Of a stretch of DNA of 21,067 nucleotides, positions 7,375 to 14,351 are shown piece after piece. The stretch spans positions 1 to 21,067 of the forward strand of contig JACDAF010000391.1 of the NCBI GenBank assembly GCA_013695575.1, given 5' to 3'. A program made the translations under genes and the position numbers. Numbering within the stretch: position 1 is the first letter of the stretch; each line of letters begins with the position of its first letter. This DNA comes from Chloroflexota bacterium (GTDB lineage: Bacteria > Chloroflexota > Limnocylindria > P2-11E). Under the pieces are notes generated by a model. The model worked only from the letters and a program-made list of their open reading frames with translations. It ran no database searches and was not told the DNA's origin.

Positions 7375-8457
7375 ATGAGGCAGCCGCCGCCGATCCAGCA
7401 ATGGTGGGTCAGCTACGTGCTCGTTGGCGCGACGGCGCTGATCGCGGTGCTCTGGGCACTCGGGTCGCTCGCGGGATTCCTGGCGCCGGTCCGCGAGCTC
7501 ATCTTCGTGCTGCTCTTCGGGATCGTCTTCGCGTTCCTCCTGTCACCGATCGTCCAGCTCCTGCACCGCGTCATGCCGCGCTGGCTCGCGGTGGTCATCG
7601 CCTTCCTCGGTGCGCTCGCACTCCTCGTCGGAAGCGTCACGAGCATCGCGGCACCGGTCGTCGCCCAAGGCCGCACGCTCACCGCACGGATCCCCCAGGC
7701 CGTGGAGCTCATGCAGAACCCGGATCCGATCACCATCGCGGGCGTCCAAGTCCCGGGCGATGTGAAGCAGCGCTTCGGAACGGCGCTCGCCGAGCGTGGC
7801 GGTGAGCTCGTCGAGCGAAGCGCCGCAGTTGCCATGCGGGTGGTCACGGCGGTCATCGACATCGTCCTCGTGCTGGTCCTGGCGCTGTATCTGCTCGGCT
7901 CGGCCCCGAAGATCCGCGCCGGCATCCAGTACCTCCTGCCCCTCCGGTGGCGGCCGACCGCCGGCCGGGTGGAGGACGAGCTCGCGGACGTGTTCGGCCG
8001 CTATGTGCGCGGCCAGCTCCTGCTCGGGCTCGTGATCGGGTCCCTCAACTTCGTCGCGTTCACGATCCTGGGCCTGCCCTACGCGCTGCTGCTTGCGGTC
8101 ATGGCGGGCATCCTGGAGCTGGTCCCGATCGTCGGACCCATCGTGGCCGGCGTGATCGCGGCGAGCGTGGCGATCTTCCAGCCACAACCGTTCCCGCTCG
8201 TCCTCTGGGTCATCCTGGCGGCGACCGCGATCCAGCAGCTCGAGAACCACCTGCTCGTTCCGCGGATCTCGGGACGTGCCGTGGGCATCCATCCCCTCGC
8301 GGCGTTACTCGCCGTCGCGGTCGGGATCCAGGTGTTCGGGATCGCCGGCGGCCTCTTCGCCGTACCGGTCGCCGGCGTCATCGCGCTGTACGGGCGGCGC
8401 TGGCTTGCCGCGCGCGAGACCGGCTACGCGAAGCGGGACACTCCGGCGCCTATCTAG
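7375..8457 (+). CDS. AI-2E/PerM family membrane transporter
   Basis: This 360-residue inner-membrane protein belongs to the AI-2E (PerM/YdiK) family of putative exporters. The N-terminal third has three hydrophobic helices (about residues 12-36, 40-63, 70-95). A polar segment (~95-145) with TARIPQAVELMQNP follows, then a helix near 150-172, then a dense C-terminal membrane region. That region holds the family signatures GLPYALLLAVMAGILELVPI and LVPRISGRAVGIHPL. Substrates vary across the family (autoinducer-2, Na+/H+ and others have been proposed), so none is assigned here. It is preceded by an apparent leaderless promoter and faces a convergent protease gene 86 bases downstream. Confidence 0.88.
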   Translation: MRQPPPIQQWWVSYVLVGATALIAVLWALGSLAGFLAPVRELIFVLLFGIVFAFLLSPIVQLLHRVMPRWLAVVIAFLGALALLVGSVTSIAAPVVAQGRTLTARIPQAVELMQNPDPITIAGVQVPGDVKQRFGTALAERGGELVERSAAVAMRVVTAVIDIVLVLVLALYLLGSAPKIRAGIQYLLPLRWRPTAGRVEDELADVFGRYVRGQLLLGLVIGSLNFVAFTILGLPYALLLAVMAGILELVPIVGPIVAGVIAASVAIFQPQPFPLVLWVILAATAIQQLENHLLVPRISGRAVGIHPLAALLAVAVGIQVFGIAGGLFAVPVAGVIALYGRRWLAARETGYAKRDTPAPI

Positions 8458-8543
8458 GCGAGGGAGGGCTTCGCCCGACCGAGCCGCAAGGGCCCACGCG
8501 AGCGGAGCAGGCGAAGCCAGCGCAGCTCGCGGGGATCTACAGC

Positions 8544-9695
8544 TCAGCGAAGGCCGCGCGGATACAGGGACTCGCGCATGCGCAGGTATCCGGCCAGCGC
8601 TTCACGCTGCAGGAGCCCGACGAGCATCGCCCGCTGCAAGACCGCCAACACCGGGAGATCCGACGAGCTGAATCGCTCGAGGGCCACGACGAGCGTGTCG
8701 TCGGGCGAGACGCTCGGGACCGCGTCGACGGTCGTCATGACGTCGCGGACCAGCGTCGCATCCCAGCGCTCCTGTGGGATGCCCTTGAGCCCGGCGATCG
8801 TGACGAGCCCGACGATGCGCTCGCCCTCGCTGACGGGCACGGCCGCAAGGTTCAGCGGAACGACGACGTCACGCACGAGCGCGCCCACCGTCGAAGACGC
8901 GCCCACCGGGTGAAGGTCCTTGACCATCAGGCTGGACACACGTACGTCACCGAGCAGGCTTGTCATGCGGTCCTGCTGGAGCGCCCCGGACGCGGCGTTG
9001 TACAGGAAGTACGCGATGAGCGCGGACCACGCGCCACCGAACGAATCATTCCACGCGACCATCCGGTAGACGCCGACCAGCAGGAGCAGACCCGCGACGA
9101 GCTGCCCGCCCCGCGCGGCGATCCGCGTGGCCTGAGAACGGTCGCCGCGCACCGCCCACACGATCGAGCGCAGGACGCGCCCACCGTCGAGCGGGAAGCC
9201 CGGGATCATGTTGAACACGGCCAGCGTGAGGTTGATCACTCCGAGGTAGCTTGCGACGACGCCGACCGGGTCGAGCGCCGGGTCGAACCCCAGGCGCACG
9301 TCCACGAGGAAGGCGATACCGAGCGCTACCGCCCCCAGGGCGAGGCTCGCGAGCGGCCCGGCGGCGGCCATGAGGAACTCCGCACGGGCGCTCGGGGGCT
9401 CCTTCGCCAGGTTCGCGACGCCGCCGAGCAGAAAGAGCGTGATGGACGACACCGGCATCCGGAAGCCGCGTGCCGTGAGCGCGTGCGCGAGCTCGTGCAG
9501 CAGGACGGAGACGAAAAAGAGCACCGCGGTGATGACCGCGACGATGTACGTCTTCTGATCCGACCAGTTCGGCCGCAGCTGTGGGAGGACGCGGTCGGCG
9601 AGCGACAGCAGGATGAGGACGAAGATGAGGAACCACGAGAAGTGGATCCGGATGTCGATGCCCAGAACGCGCGCCACCGTGATGGAGCCCGGCAC
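8544..9695 (-). CDS. Site-2 protease (M50 family) zinc metalloprotease with C-terminal CBS domains
   Basis: This 383-residue membrane-embedded protease resembles the Rip3/SpoIVFB-type CBS-containing group. The zinc motif HELAH is at residues 67-71 within a transmembrane helix, and the third ligand is Asp170 in NMIPGFPLDGGR. About four to six membrane helices occupy residues 18-240. Residues ~250-375 form a pair of CBS modules (VSSLMVKDLHPVGASSTV; VRDVMTTVDAVPSVSPDDTL), which in relatives bind adenine nucleotides and tune activity. It probably cleaves a membrane-anchored regulator such as an anti-sigma factor, but no partner gene is nearby. The GTG start lies six bases after a TATGCT -10 element, with no Shine-Dalgarno site. 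Confidence 0.93.
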   Translation of the reverse strand: MPGSITVARVLGIDIRIHFSWFLIFVLILLSLADRVLPQLRPNWSDQKTYIVAVITAVLFFVSVLLHELAHALTARGFRMPVSSITLFLLGGVANLAKEPPSARAEFLMAAAGPLASLALGAVALGIAFLVDVRLGFDPALDPVGVVASYLGVINLTLAVFNMIPGFPLDGGRVLRSIVWAVRGDRSQATRIAARGGQLVAGLLLLVGVYRMVAWNDSFGGAWSALIAYFLYNAASGALQQDRMTSLLGDVRVSSLMVKDLHPVGASSTVGALVRDVVVPLNLAAVPVSEGERIVGLVTIAGLKGIPQERWDATLVRDVMTTVDAVPSVSPDDTLVVALERFSSSDLPVLAVLQRAMLVGLLQREALAGYLRMRESLYPRGLR

Positions 9696-9701
9696 CGACT
9701 G

Positions 9702-9707
9702 AGCATA
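9702..9707 (-). promoter_or_regulatory. Putative -10 element (TATGCT) giving a leaderless site-2 protease mRNA
   Basis: On the minus strand TATGCT is followed by CAGTCG and then the GTG start at 9695. The six-base gap places +1 on the start codon. No -35 and no ribosome binding site are visible. Confidence 0.5.
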
Positions 9708-9821
9708 CTTGCGTGATGGGTCGTCCCCCGTTCCTCGTCGCGGGAGTCGCGATGAGTCCGACGCGACGCCTCGTCGTCCTCCTCGGCCGACCCTTGAGGG
9801 CTATCGGCACGTGGGACGCGC

Positions 9822-9827
9822 TACAAT
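9822..9827 (+). promoter_or_regulatory. Putative -10 element (TACAAT) for the DEAD-box helicase leader
   Basis: TACAAT is one base from the TATAAT consensus and stands out in this GC-rich DNA. It lies about 120 bases before the helicase GTG and about 40 bases before the terminator hairpin, so it would produce an mRNA with a long structured leader. A TTGAGG at 9794-9799 resembles a -35 but is 22 bases away, further than usual. Confidence 0.5.
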
Positions 9828-9865
9828 GGATCCGTACTACATCAACGGTGTCCGGCTTCGCGGCG

Positions 9866-9896
9866 GCCTGACCGAGGAACAAAGGTCAGGCTTTTT
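9866..9896 (+). terminator. Intrinsic terminator / attenuator in the helicase leader
   Basis: GCCTGACC (9866-9873) pairs perfectly with GGTCAGGC (9884-9891) around a ten-base loop and is followed directly by five T residues. This is a textbook rho-independent terminator. It lies upstream of the DEAD-box helicase and downstream of its likely promoter, so it probably attenuates helicase transcription or releases a short RNA. It could instead end a small independent transcript, but no gene upstream on this strand needs a terminator here. Confidence 0.75.
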
Positions 9897-9936
9897 CATG
9901 GCCCCGAGGTCATGAGTTCCTCGAGATCAGCACCGC

Positions 9937-9943
9937 AAAGGAG
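9937..9943 (+). promoter_or_regulatory. Strong Shine-Dalgarno site of the helicase gene
   Basis: AAAGGAG ends five bases before the GTG at 9949 and fixes that start. It is the clearest ribosome binding site in the window and contrasts with the leaderless-type starts of several neighbours. Confidence 0.8.
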
Positions 9944-9948
9944 CAAGC

Positions 9949-11103
9949 GTGACCTTGGTATCTGAGCGTCCCGCCGCGGCGGAAGGCACCTTCGGACCCG
10001 TCCCCGTCCACGCGGACATCGCGCGCGCCATCGCGGATCTCGGGTGGATGGCCCCCACCCCCGTCCAGGAGCAGGCCATCCCGATCCTGAAGTCGGGCCG
10101 CGACCTGCTGGCCCAGGCCCAGACCGGCACCGGCAAGACGGCCGCGTTCGCCATCCCGATCATCGAGCGGATGGACGCCGGCCTCCGCTTGCCGCAGGCG
10201 CTCGTGATCGTGCCGACCCGCGAGCTCGCGGTGCAGGTCACGCGGGAGTTCGGAGCGCTCGGCCGCTACCGCAGGACTCGCGAGGTCGCGATCTACGGCG
10301 GCGTCGGCTATGGCGCGCAGGAGCAGGCGCTGCGTCGTGGCGTCGCGATCGTCGTCGGGACGCCCGGCCGCCTCATCGACCACATCGAGCGCGGCACGCT
10401 CGACGTCTCGCAGATCCGCTTCGTCATCCTCGACGAGGCGGACCGCCTCCTCGACATGGGCTTCGCGCCAGAGGTGCGCCGCCTCCTGCGAAGGCTGCCG
10501 ACCGACCGCCAGACCGCGCTCTTCAGCGCGACGCTCGCCGGTGAGGTGAAGGACCTCGCGCACAGCTTCACGCGCAACGCACAGCGGATCGCGATCGACC
10601 CCGAGAACATGACGATCGACACCGTCGAGCAGGTGTACATCGAGGTCCTTGAGGCGGACAAGGTGAAGGCGCTCGAGGAGCTGCTCCGCCGCTACGAGCT
10701 CCAGCAGGTGCTCATCTTCCGCCACACCAAGCGCGGCGTGGACAAGCTCGTCGAGGTGCTCAAGCGGCGCGGGCACAAGGTCGACGCCATCCACGGCGAC
10801 CTGAGCCAGCGCGAGCGCGAGCGGACCCTGGACGCGTTCAAGAGGGGCTCGCTCCCGATCCTCATCGCGACGAACGTCGCCGCGCGCGGGCTGCACATCG
10901 AGGACGTGAGCCACGTCATCAACTACGACCTTCCCGAGGACGCGGACACCTTCACCCACCGGATCGGCCGCACCGGCCGCGCCGGCAACACCGGCGTGGC
11001 GGTCACCTTCGTGGCGGAGTGGGACTTCGACGAGTTCGACAAGATCCGCAAGAAATCCGGCGTCGAGTTCCGCCGCGAGGTGCTCGAGCTCTACGGGACC
11101 TGA
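9949..11103 (+). CDS. DEAD-box ATP-dependent RNA helicase (RhlE-like, minimal core)
   Basis: This 384-residue cytoplasmic RNA helicase contains all core motifs in order. They are the Q-motif region (GWMAPTPVQEQAIP, ~32-45), motif I AQTGTGKT (57-64), Ia PTRELAVQ, Ib TPGRL, II DEAD (162-165), III SAT, then V ATNVAARGLHIEDV and VI HRIGRTGR (337-344). It ends only about 40 residues after motif VI, so it lacks the usual basic or RNA-binding C-terminal extension. Such a basic stretch does exist in the same frame after the TGA (see 11104-11283). Likely roles are ribosome assembly, mRNA unwinding and decay, or cold adaptation; these are family-level inferences. Expression appears controlled by the upstream terminator-like leader. 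Confidence 0.95.
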   Translation: MTLVSERPAAAEGTFGPVPVHADIARAIADLGWMAPTPVQEQAIPILKSGRDLLAQAQTGTGKTAAFAIPIIERMDAGLRLPQALVIVPTRELAVQVTREFGALGRYRRTREVAIYGGVGYGAQEQALRRGVAIVVGTPGRLIDHIERGTLDVSQIRFVILDEADRLLDMGFAPEVRRLLRRLPTDRQTALFSATLAGEVKDLAHSFTRNAQRIAIDPENMTIDTVEQVYIEVLEADKVKALEELLRRYELQQVLIFRHTKRGVDKLVEVLKRRGHKVDAIHGDLSQRERERTLDAFKRGSLPILIATNVAARGLHIEDVSHVINYDLPEDADTFTHRIGRTGRAGNTGVAVTFVAEWDFDEFDKIRKKSGVEFRREVLELYGT

Positions 11104-11288
11104 AGGGTCCCGCGCGCAGGGACTCGCAAGGAGAACCTGGCGCGCAAGGAGGCCCTCAACCCCCGTGGCCGCCGTCGTGCGAAGCCCGTCATCGAGTTGG
11201 CGGGCCGGCCGCGGCTGCCGGGGCGCGTGAGGGGAGCGGCTGGCACGCTCCTGAACGGCGGGAGAGCAGCAAGGCCACGCTGACCGGG
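11104..11288 (+). other. Post-stop in-frame basic stretch and short intergenic region
   Basis: After the helicase TGA the same frame stays open for 59 codons to a TGA at 11281-11283. It would encode a tail with about 18 Arg/Lys, including NPRGRRRAKPV. Two AAGGAG boxes occur within it (11128-11133, 11145-11150). It may be the remnant of a basic helicase tail cut by a nonsense change, a small separate peptide starting at a rare CTG (11137), or chance open frame in GC-rich DNA. The tyrosine phosphatase gene on the other strand ends at 11289. Confidence 0.3.
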
Positions 11289-12041
11289 CTAGCTCGGCCG
11301 GATCCTCCCGCGGACGCGATCGATCTCCGCCCAGGTCGTGCCGTGCTGCTCGAGGTATCCACCGACGCTCCCATGGCGCTCCTCCACGTGCATGAGCGTC
11401 CTGCGGATCGGGTTGCCGCGCGCCTCGAGGCTCGAGAGGAACCGTTCCCGGCGCGTCTCATCGAAAGTCGCGAGCAACTCGTCGTAGCGAGGACGCATCC
11501 GGCCGTCAGTGAGCTCGTAGTCCTGGACGATCATGCCGATGCCCACACCGGCCAGGCGCAGCAGGAGCGCGGCGACGACACCCGTTCGATCGCGGCCCGC
11601 GAAGCAGTGGAACAGCACGCCGCCTTCGGGTGCGCGCGCCATCGACGAGAAGATGGCCGCAAGCCGCGCTGCGCCCGCGGCCGCGTCGGTCATCAGGATG
11701 TAGCGCTCGGCAGCGCCGGCCGCCCTCGAGAGGCGCGTCTCGGTGGCGGGATCGTTCAGCGGGCGGTGCAGATAGGAGACGACGTCCGGAAGTGCCGCGA
11801 ACGGGTTCGGCTCGGCCGTGATCTCCTCCGACGATCGCAGGTCGATGACCGTGCGGATCCCGTAGCCCAGCAGCGCACCGCGGCCTGACTCCGTGAGCTG
11901 GCAGAGCGTGTCCCCGCGGACGAACGCGCCCCAGGCCGTCGTGCCCTCGTCCTCGGTCGGGAGGCCGCCGAGGTCGCGCAGGTTGAGGCAGCCCTCCCAC
12001 TCGAGATGGCGGGAGCGCGGGTCCGTCCCGAGCTCAACCAA
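11289..12041 (-). CDS. Tyrosine/dual-specificity protein phosphatase (Y_phosphatase3-like)
   Basis: This 250-residue soluble protein has the signature NLRDLGG at residues 20-26, a conserved D67-L-R stretch (TVIDLRSSEE), and the catalytic P-loop HCFAGRDRTG. In the P-loop Cys146 is the nucleophile and Arg152 the phosphate-binding residue (Cx5R). This set defines the bacterial/fungal Y_phosphatase3 family, whose members dephosphorylate phosphotyrosine proteins or sometimes phosphoinositides. The real substrate is unknown. The TTG start overlaps the peptidase stop by eight bases, so it is the last gene of the SAM-riboswitch operon. A link to methionine metabolism is not obvious. Confidence 0.88.
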   Translation of the reverse strand: MVELGTDPRSRHLEWEGCLNLRDLGGLPTEDEGTTAWGAFVRGDTLCQLTESGRGALLGYGIRTVIDLRSSEEITAEPNPFAALPDVVSYLHRPLNDPATETRLSRAAGAAERYILMTDAAAGAARLAAIFSSMARAPEGGVLFHCFAGRDRTGVVAALLLRLAGVGIGMIVQDYELTDGRMRPRYDELLATFDETRRERFLSSLEARGNPIRRTLMHVEERHGSVGGYLEQHGTTWAEIDRVRGRIRPS

Positions 12042-13377
12042 GGAATTCCCGTGCGGTCCGCTCCCACAGCTCTGCCGAGAGCCGCAGGGACTCGACGTGC
12101 ACGCGCTCGTCCCGGCCGTGGAACATCGAGCGGAACTGCGACATGGTGAGCGTCGGGCTCATCAGCCCATAGCCGTAGGCGACCGCGCCCTTGCGCCGGA
12201 AGAATCGGTTGTCCGTCGCGCCGACGGTCATGGCGGGCACGAGCCGCGCCTCCGGAAGCAGGGACCGGGTGACGCGATCGAGCACGTCCGTCAGCGGGGT
12301 TTGGGAGGGCGACGCGGTGGACACGTTGTCGGACTCGTGGAGCAGCTCGACCCCTGTCCAGAGATCACCGACCGCGTCCTGTAAGAGCGAGCGCACGGCG
12401 TCGCGGGACGCGTCGGGCAGCGTACGGATATCGATCTCGACGATCGCCTCGTCGGCGATCACGTTCACCTTCGTCCCGCCCCGGAGGACATTCGGCGACA
12501 AGGTATTCCGCGTCGACGCATGCACGAGCTTCGCGAGGCCGGCGGGCATCGACGCCAAGGACGCGTCGAGACGCTCCGGATCGGTGAACGCGCGCTCGAG
12601 CTCGGCCGGGAACGCCATGGCCGTCACGTACCGGCGCCAGATGTCGTGAAGCGCGATCGGCGGCTCGTACGCGGCGACCCGCGCGACGATCCGTGCCGCC
12701 TTCGTCACGGCGTTGTCGGAGCGGTACGGCGCGGAACCGTGGCCGGGGGTGCCGCGCACGCGCAGCTTCACCCACTGGGTTCCCTTCTCGGCGACCGTGA
12801 GGTGCAGCTTCAGGCCGTCGCTGGTGCTCGGCAGGTCGGAACGGACGCCCCCGTTCTCGCTGATCACGTAATCGGCGCGCACCCTGTCCCAGTGCTCGTC
12901 CGTCATGAACCGTGCGCCGTGGATTCCCTCGTTCTCCTCGTCCGCGACGGCGAGGTACACGAGCGTGCCGCGCGGCCGGAAGCCGCCGCGGAGGAGCTGC
13001 TTGGTGGCAACGGCCATCGTCGCTGTGAGGTTGAGCATGTCGACCGCGCCGCGACCCCAGACCTCGCCGTCGACGAGCTCGCCGCCGAAGGGGTCGCGCC
13101 GCCAGCCTTCCGCGTTCGCCGGGACGACATCGGTGTGTCCCATGAGGACGAGCGTCGGCGCGGCCCTGTCGCGGCCTTCGATACGCAGCACGAGGTTGGC
13201 GCGGCCGGGCCGCTTCGAGAACGTCTCCAGCTCGGCGCCGGGGACGTCCAGATACGAGCAGAGGACCGCCACCTGGCGGTCCTCATGCCCGGACTCGGGT
13301 GTCCCGTCGTTCACGCACCCATTGCGGATCAGCTGCTGCAACAGCTCGGTGGCCTCTCCGGTCGCGAGGTCGCTCAC
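12034..13377 (-). CDS. M20-family zinc metallopeptidase / amidohydrolase
   Basis: This 447-residue soluble protein belongs to the M20/ArgE/DapE-type dizinc hydrolases, which cleave dipeptides or N-acyl amino acids. Zinc and catalytic residues are visible: MGHTDVVPA with His81 and Asp83, GRGAVDM with bridging Asp113, and ADEENEG with general base Glu147 and ligand Glu148. GHGSAPYRSDNAV marks the lid/dimerisation domain. The open frame runs further upstream, but GTG at 13377 overlaps the stop of the methionine synthase gene (GTGA) and gives a family-like N-terminus. In this SAM-controlled operon it might release methionine or a precursor from a peptide or acylated form; that is inference. Confidence 0.9.
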   Translation of the reverse strand: MSDLATGEATELLQQLIRNGCVNDGTPESGHEDRQVAVLCSYLDVPGAELETFSKRPGRANLVLRIEGRDRAAPTLVLMGHTDVVPANAEGWRRDPFGGELVDGEVWGRGAVDMLNLTATMAVATKQLLRGGFRPRGTLVYLAVADEENEGIHGARFMTDEHWDRVRADYVISENGGVRSDLPSTSDGLKLHLTVAEKGTQWVKLRVRGTPGHGSAPYRSDNAVTKAARIVARVAAYEPPIALHDIWRRYVTAMAFPAELERAFTDPERLDASLASMPAGLAKLVHASTRNTLSPNVLRGGTKVNVIADEAIVEIDIRTLPDASRDAVRSLLQDAVGDLWTGVELLHESDNVSTASPSQTPLTDVLDRVTRSLLPEARLVPAMTVGATDNRFFRRKGAVAYGYGLMSPTLTMSQFRSMFHGRDERVHVESLRLSAELWERTAREFLG

Positions 13378-14351
13378 GCGACGACCGCCAGCTCCGCGCG
13401 GACGAGCCGCGCGGCCTCGACGACGACGCGGCATTTGGCGATGGACTCGTCTACCGGCCGCGTCTTGAGGCCGCAGTCGGGATGCGGCAGGAGCTTCTCG
13501 GGTGTCACGTACCGCAGGCCCTTCCGGATCCCTTCGGCGGCTTCCTCGACACTCTCGAGCTCGTGTGAGTGGACGTCCACGATCCCGATCTCGAGCTCCC
13601 TCGTGTATGGGTGGCGCGCGAAGAGGTCGAGCCAGCGGTACCCGTAGTTCGCCATGGCGAGGCTCAGGCGATCGACAGGGAGATCGAGCACCTGCGGGTA
13701 GATCGCCGCGAAGTTCCCGTAGCAGATGTGCGACACGGTCTTCGCTACGAGGTTCTGGGTCACGATGCCCATGGCTTCGATCGCGATCCCGATCTCCTCA
13801 GGTCGCGCGTGGATGGCGGGCTCGTCGATCTGGATGTATCGCGCGCCGGCCGCCTGCAGGTCCTCGGCCTCCTGGCGGACGACCTCGGCGAGCGCGAGCG
13901 CAGCATCGCGGCGCGTCCGGTAGGACTCGAGGTACGACCAATCGAGCATCGTGTACGGGCCGGTGAGCATCCCCTTCACCGGCCGTTCGGTCAGCGACTG
14001 CGCGAATTGGAACCACTCGACGGTCATCGGCTTCGGGCGCGAGATCTTCCCTGAGATGACGGGCTTGTGGTAGTAGCGGTTGCCGTACGAGCGCACGAGC
14101 CCGCCGATCGTGTAGCCCTCGAGCCGCTCCGCGAAGTACGCGACCATGTCGCCGCGATACATCTCGCCGTCGACCAGGATGTCGAGGCCGATCTCCTCCT
14201 GCGCGCGGATCCACTCCGTCGTCGCCCTGCGTTCTAGCTCGAACAGCTCGGTCTCCGAGAGCTTGCCGCGGGCGCGCGCGTTGCGGGCCTTCTGCAGGTA
14301 CTCGGGCTTTCCGAAGGAGCCCACGGTGGTGGTGAGGAGGATGTCGCTCAT
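13374..14351 (-). CDS. Core MetE-type methionine synthase (short, single-domain, zinc type)
   Basis: This 325-residue protein corresponds to the C-terminal catalytic barrel of cobalamin-independent methionine synthase, without the MetE N-terminal half. It should transfer a methyl group to homocysteine. TTTVGSFGKPEYL opens the barrel, HICYG supplies His208 and Cys210, and PDCGLKT supplies Cys293. Spacing from His208 equals that of the E. coli MetE ligands (His641, Cys643, Glu665, Cys726: +2, +24, +85), yet position +24 is Ala232 rather than Glu. One usual zinc ligand therefore appears missing. The methyl donor may be methyl-folate, a methyl-corrinoid protein, or another donor; short 'core' enzymes of this kind are known to differ from MetE here. 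The ATG overlaps the upstream paralogue's stop (ATGA). Confidence 0.88.
   Translation of the reverse strand: MSDILLTTTVGSFGKPEYLQKARNARARGKLSETELFELERRATTEWIRAQEEIGLDILVDGEMYRGDMVAYFAERLEGYTIGGLVRSYGNRYYHKPVISGKISRPKPMTVEWFQFAQSLTERPVKGMLTGPYTMLDWSYLESYRTRRDAALALAEVVRQEAEDLQAAGARYIQIDEPAIHARPEEIGIAIEAMGIVTQNLVAKTVSHICYGNFAAIYPQVLDLPVDRLSLAMANYGYRWLDLFARHPYTRELEIGIVDVHSHELESVEEAAEGIRKGLRYVTPEKLLPHPDCGLKTRPVDESIAKCRVVVEAARLVRAELAVVA

Noticed and set aside
8458..8543. Small hairpin GGGC-TTC-GCCC (8466-8476) between convergent genes, considered as a terminator.
   Set aside because: The stem is only four base pairs and there is no T-tract on either side.
7947..9716. A 589-codon + strand frame running through the end of the AI-2E gene and antisense to the site-2 protease.
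   Set aside because: No domain is recognisable, composition is extreme (Arg/Asp/His), and it overlaps two firmly identified genes.
9709..9915. A 68-codon + strand frame, including MDPYYINGVRLRGG, in the helicase leader.
   Set aside because: It runs through the -10 element and the terminator hairpin. Its most plausible inner ATG (9826) overlaps the -10, so it would not be in the transcript. I treat the region as regulatory.
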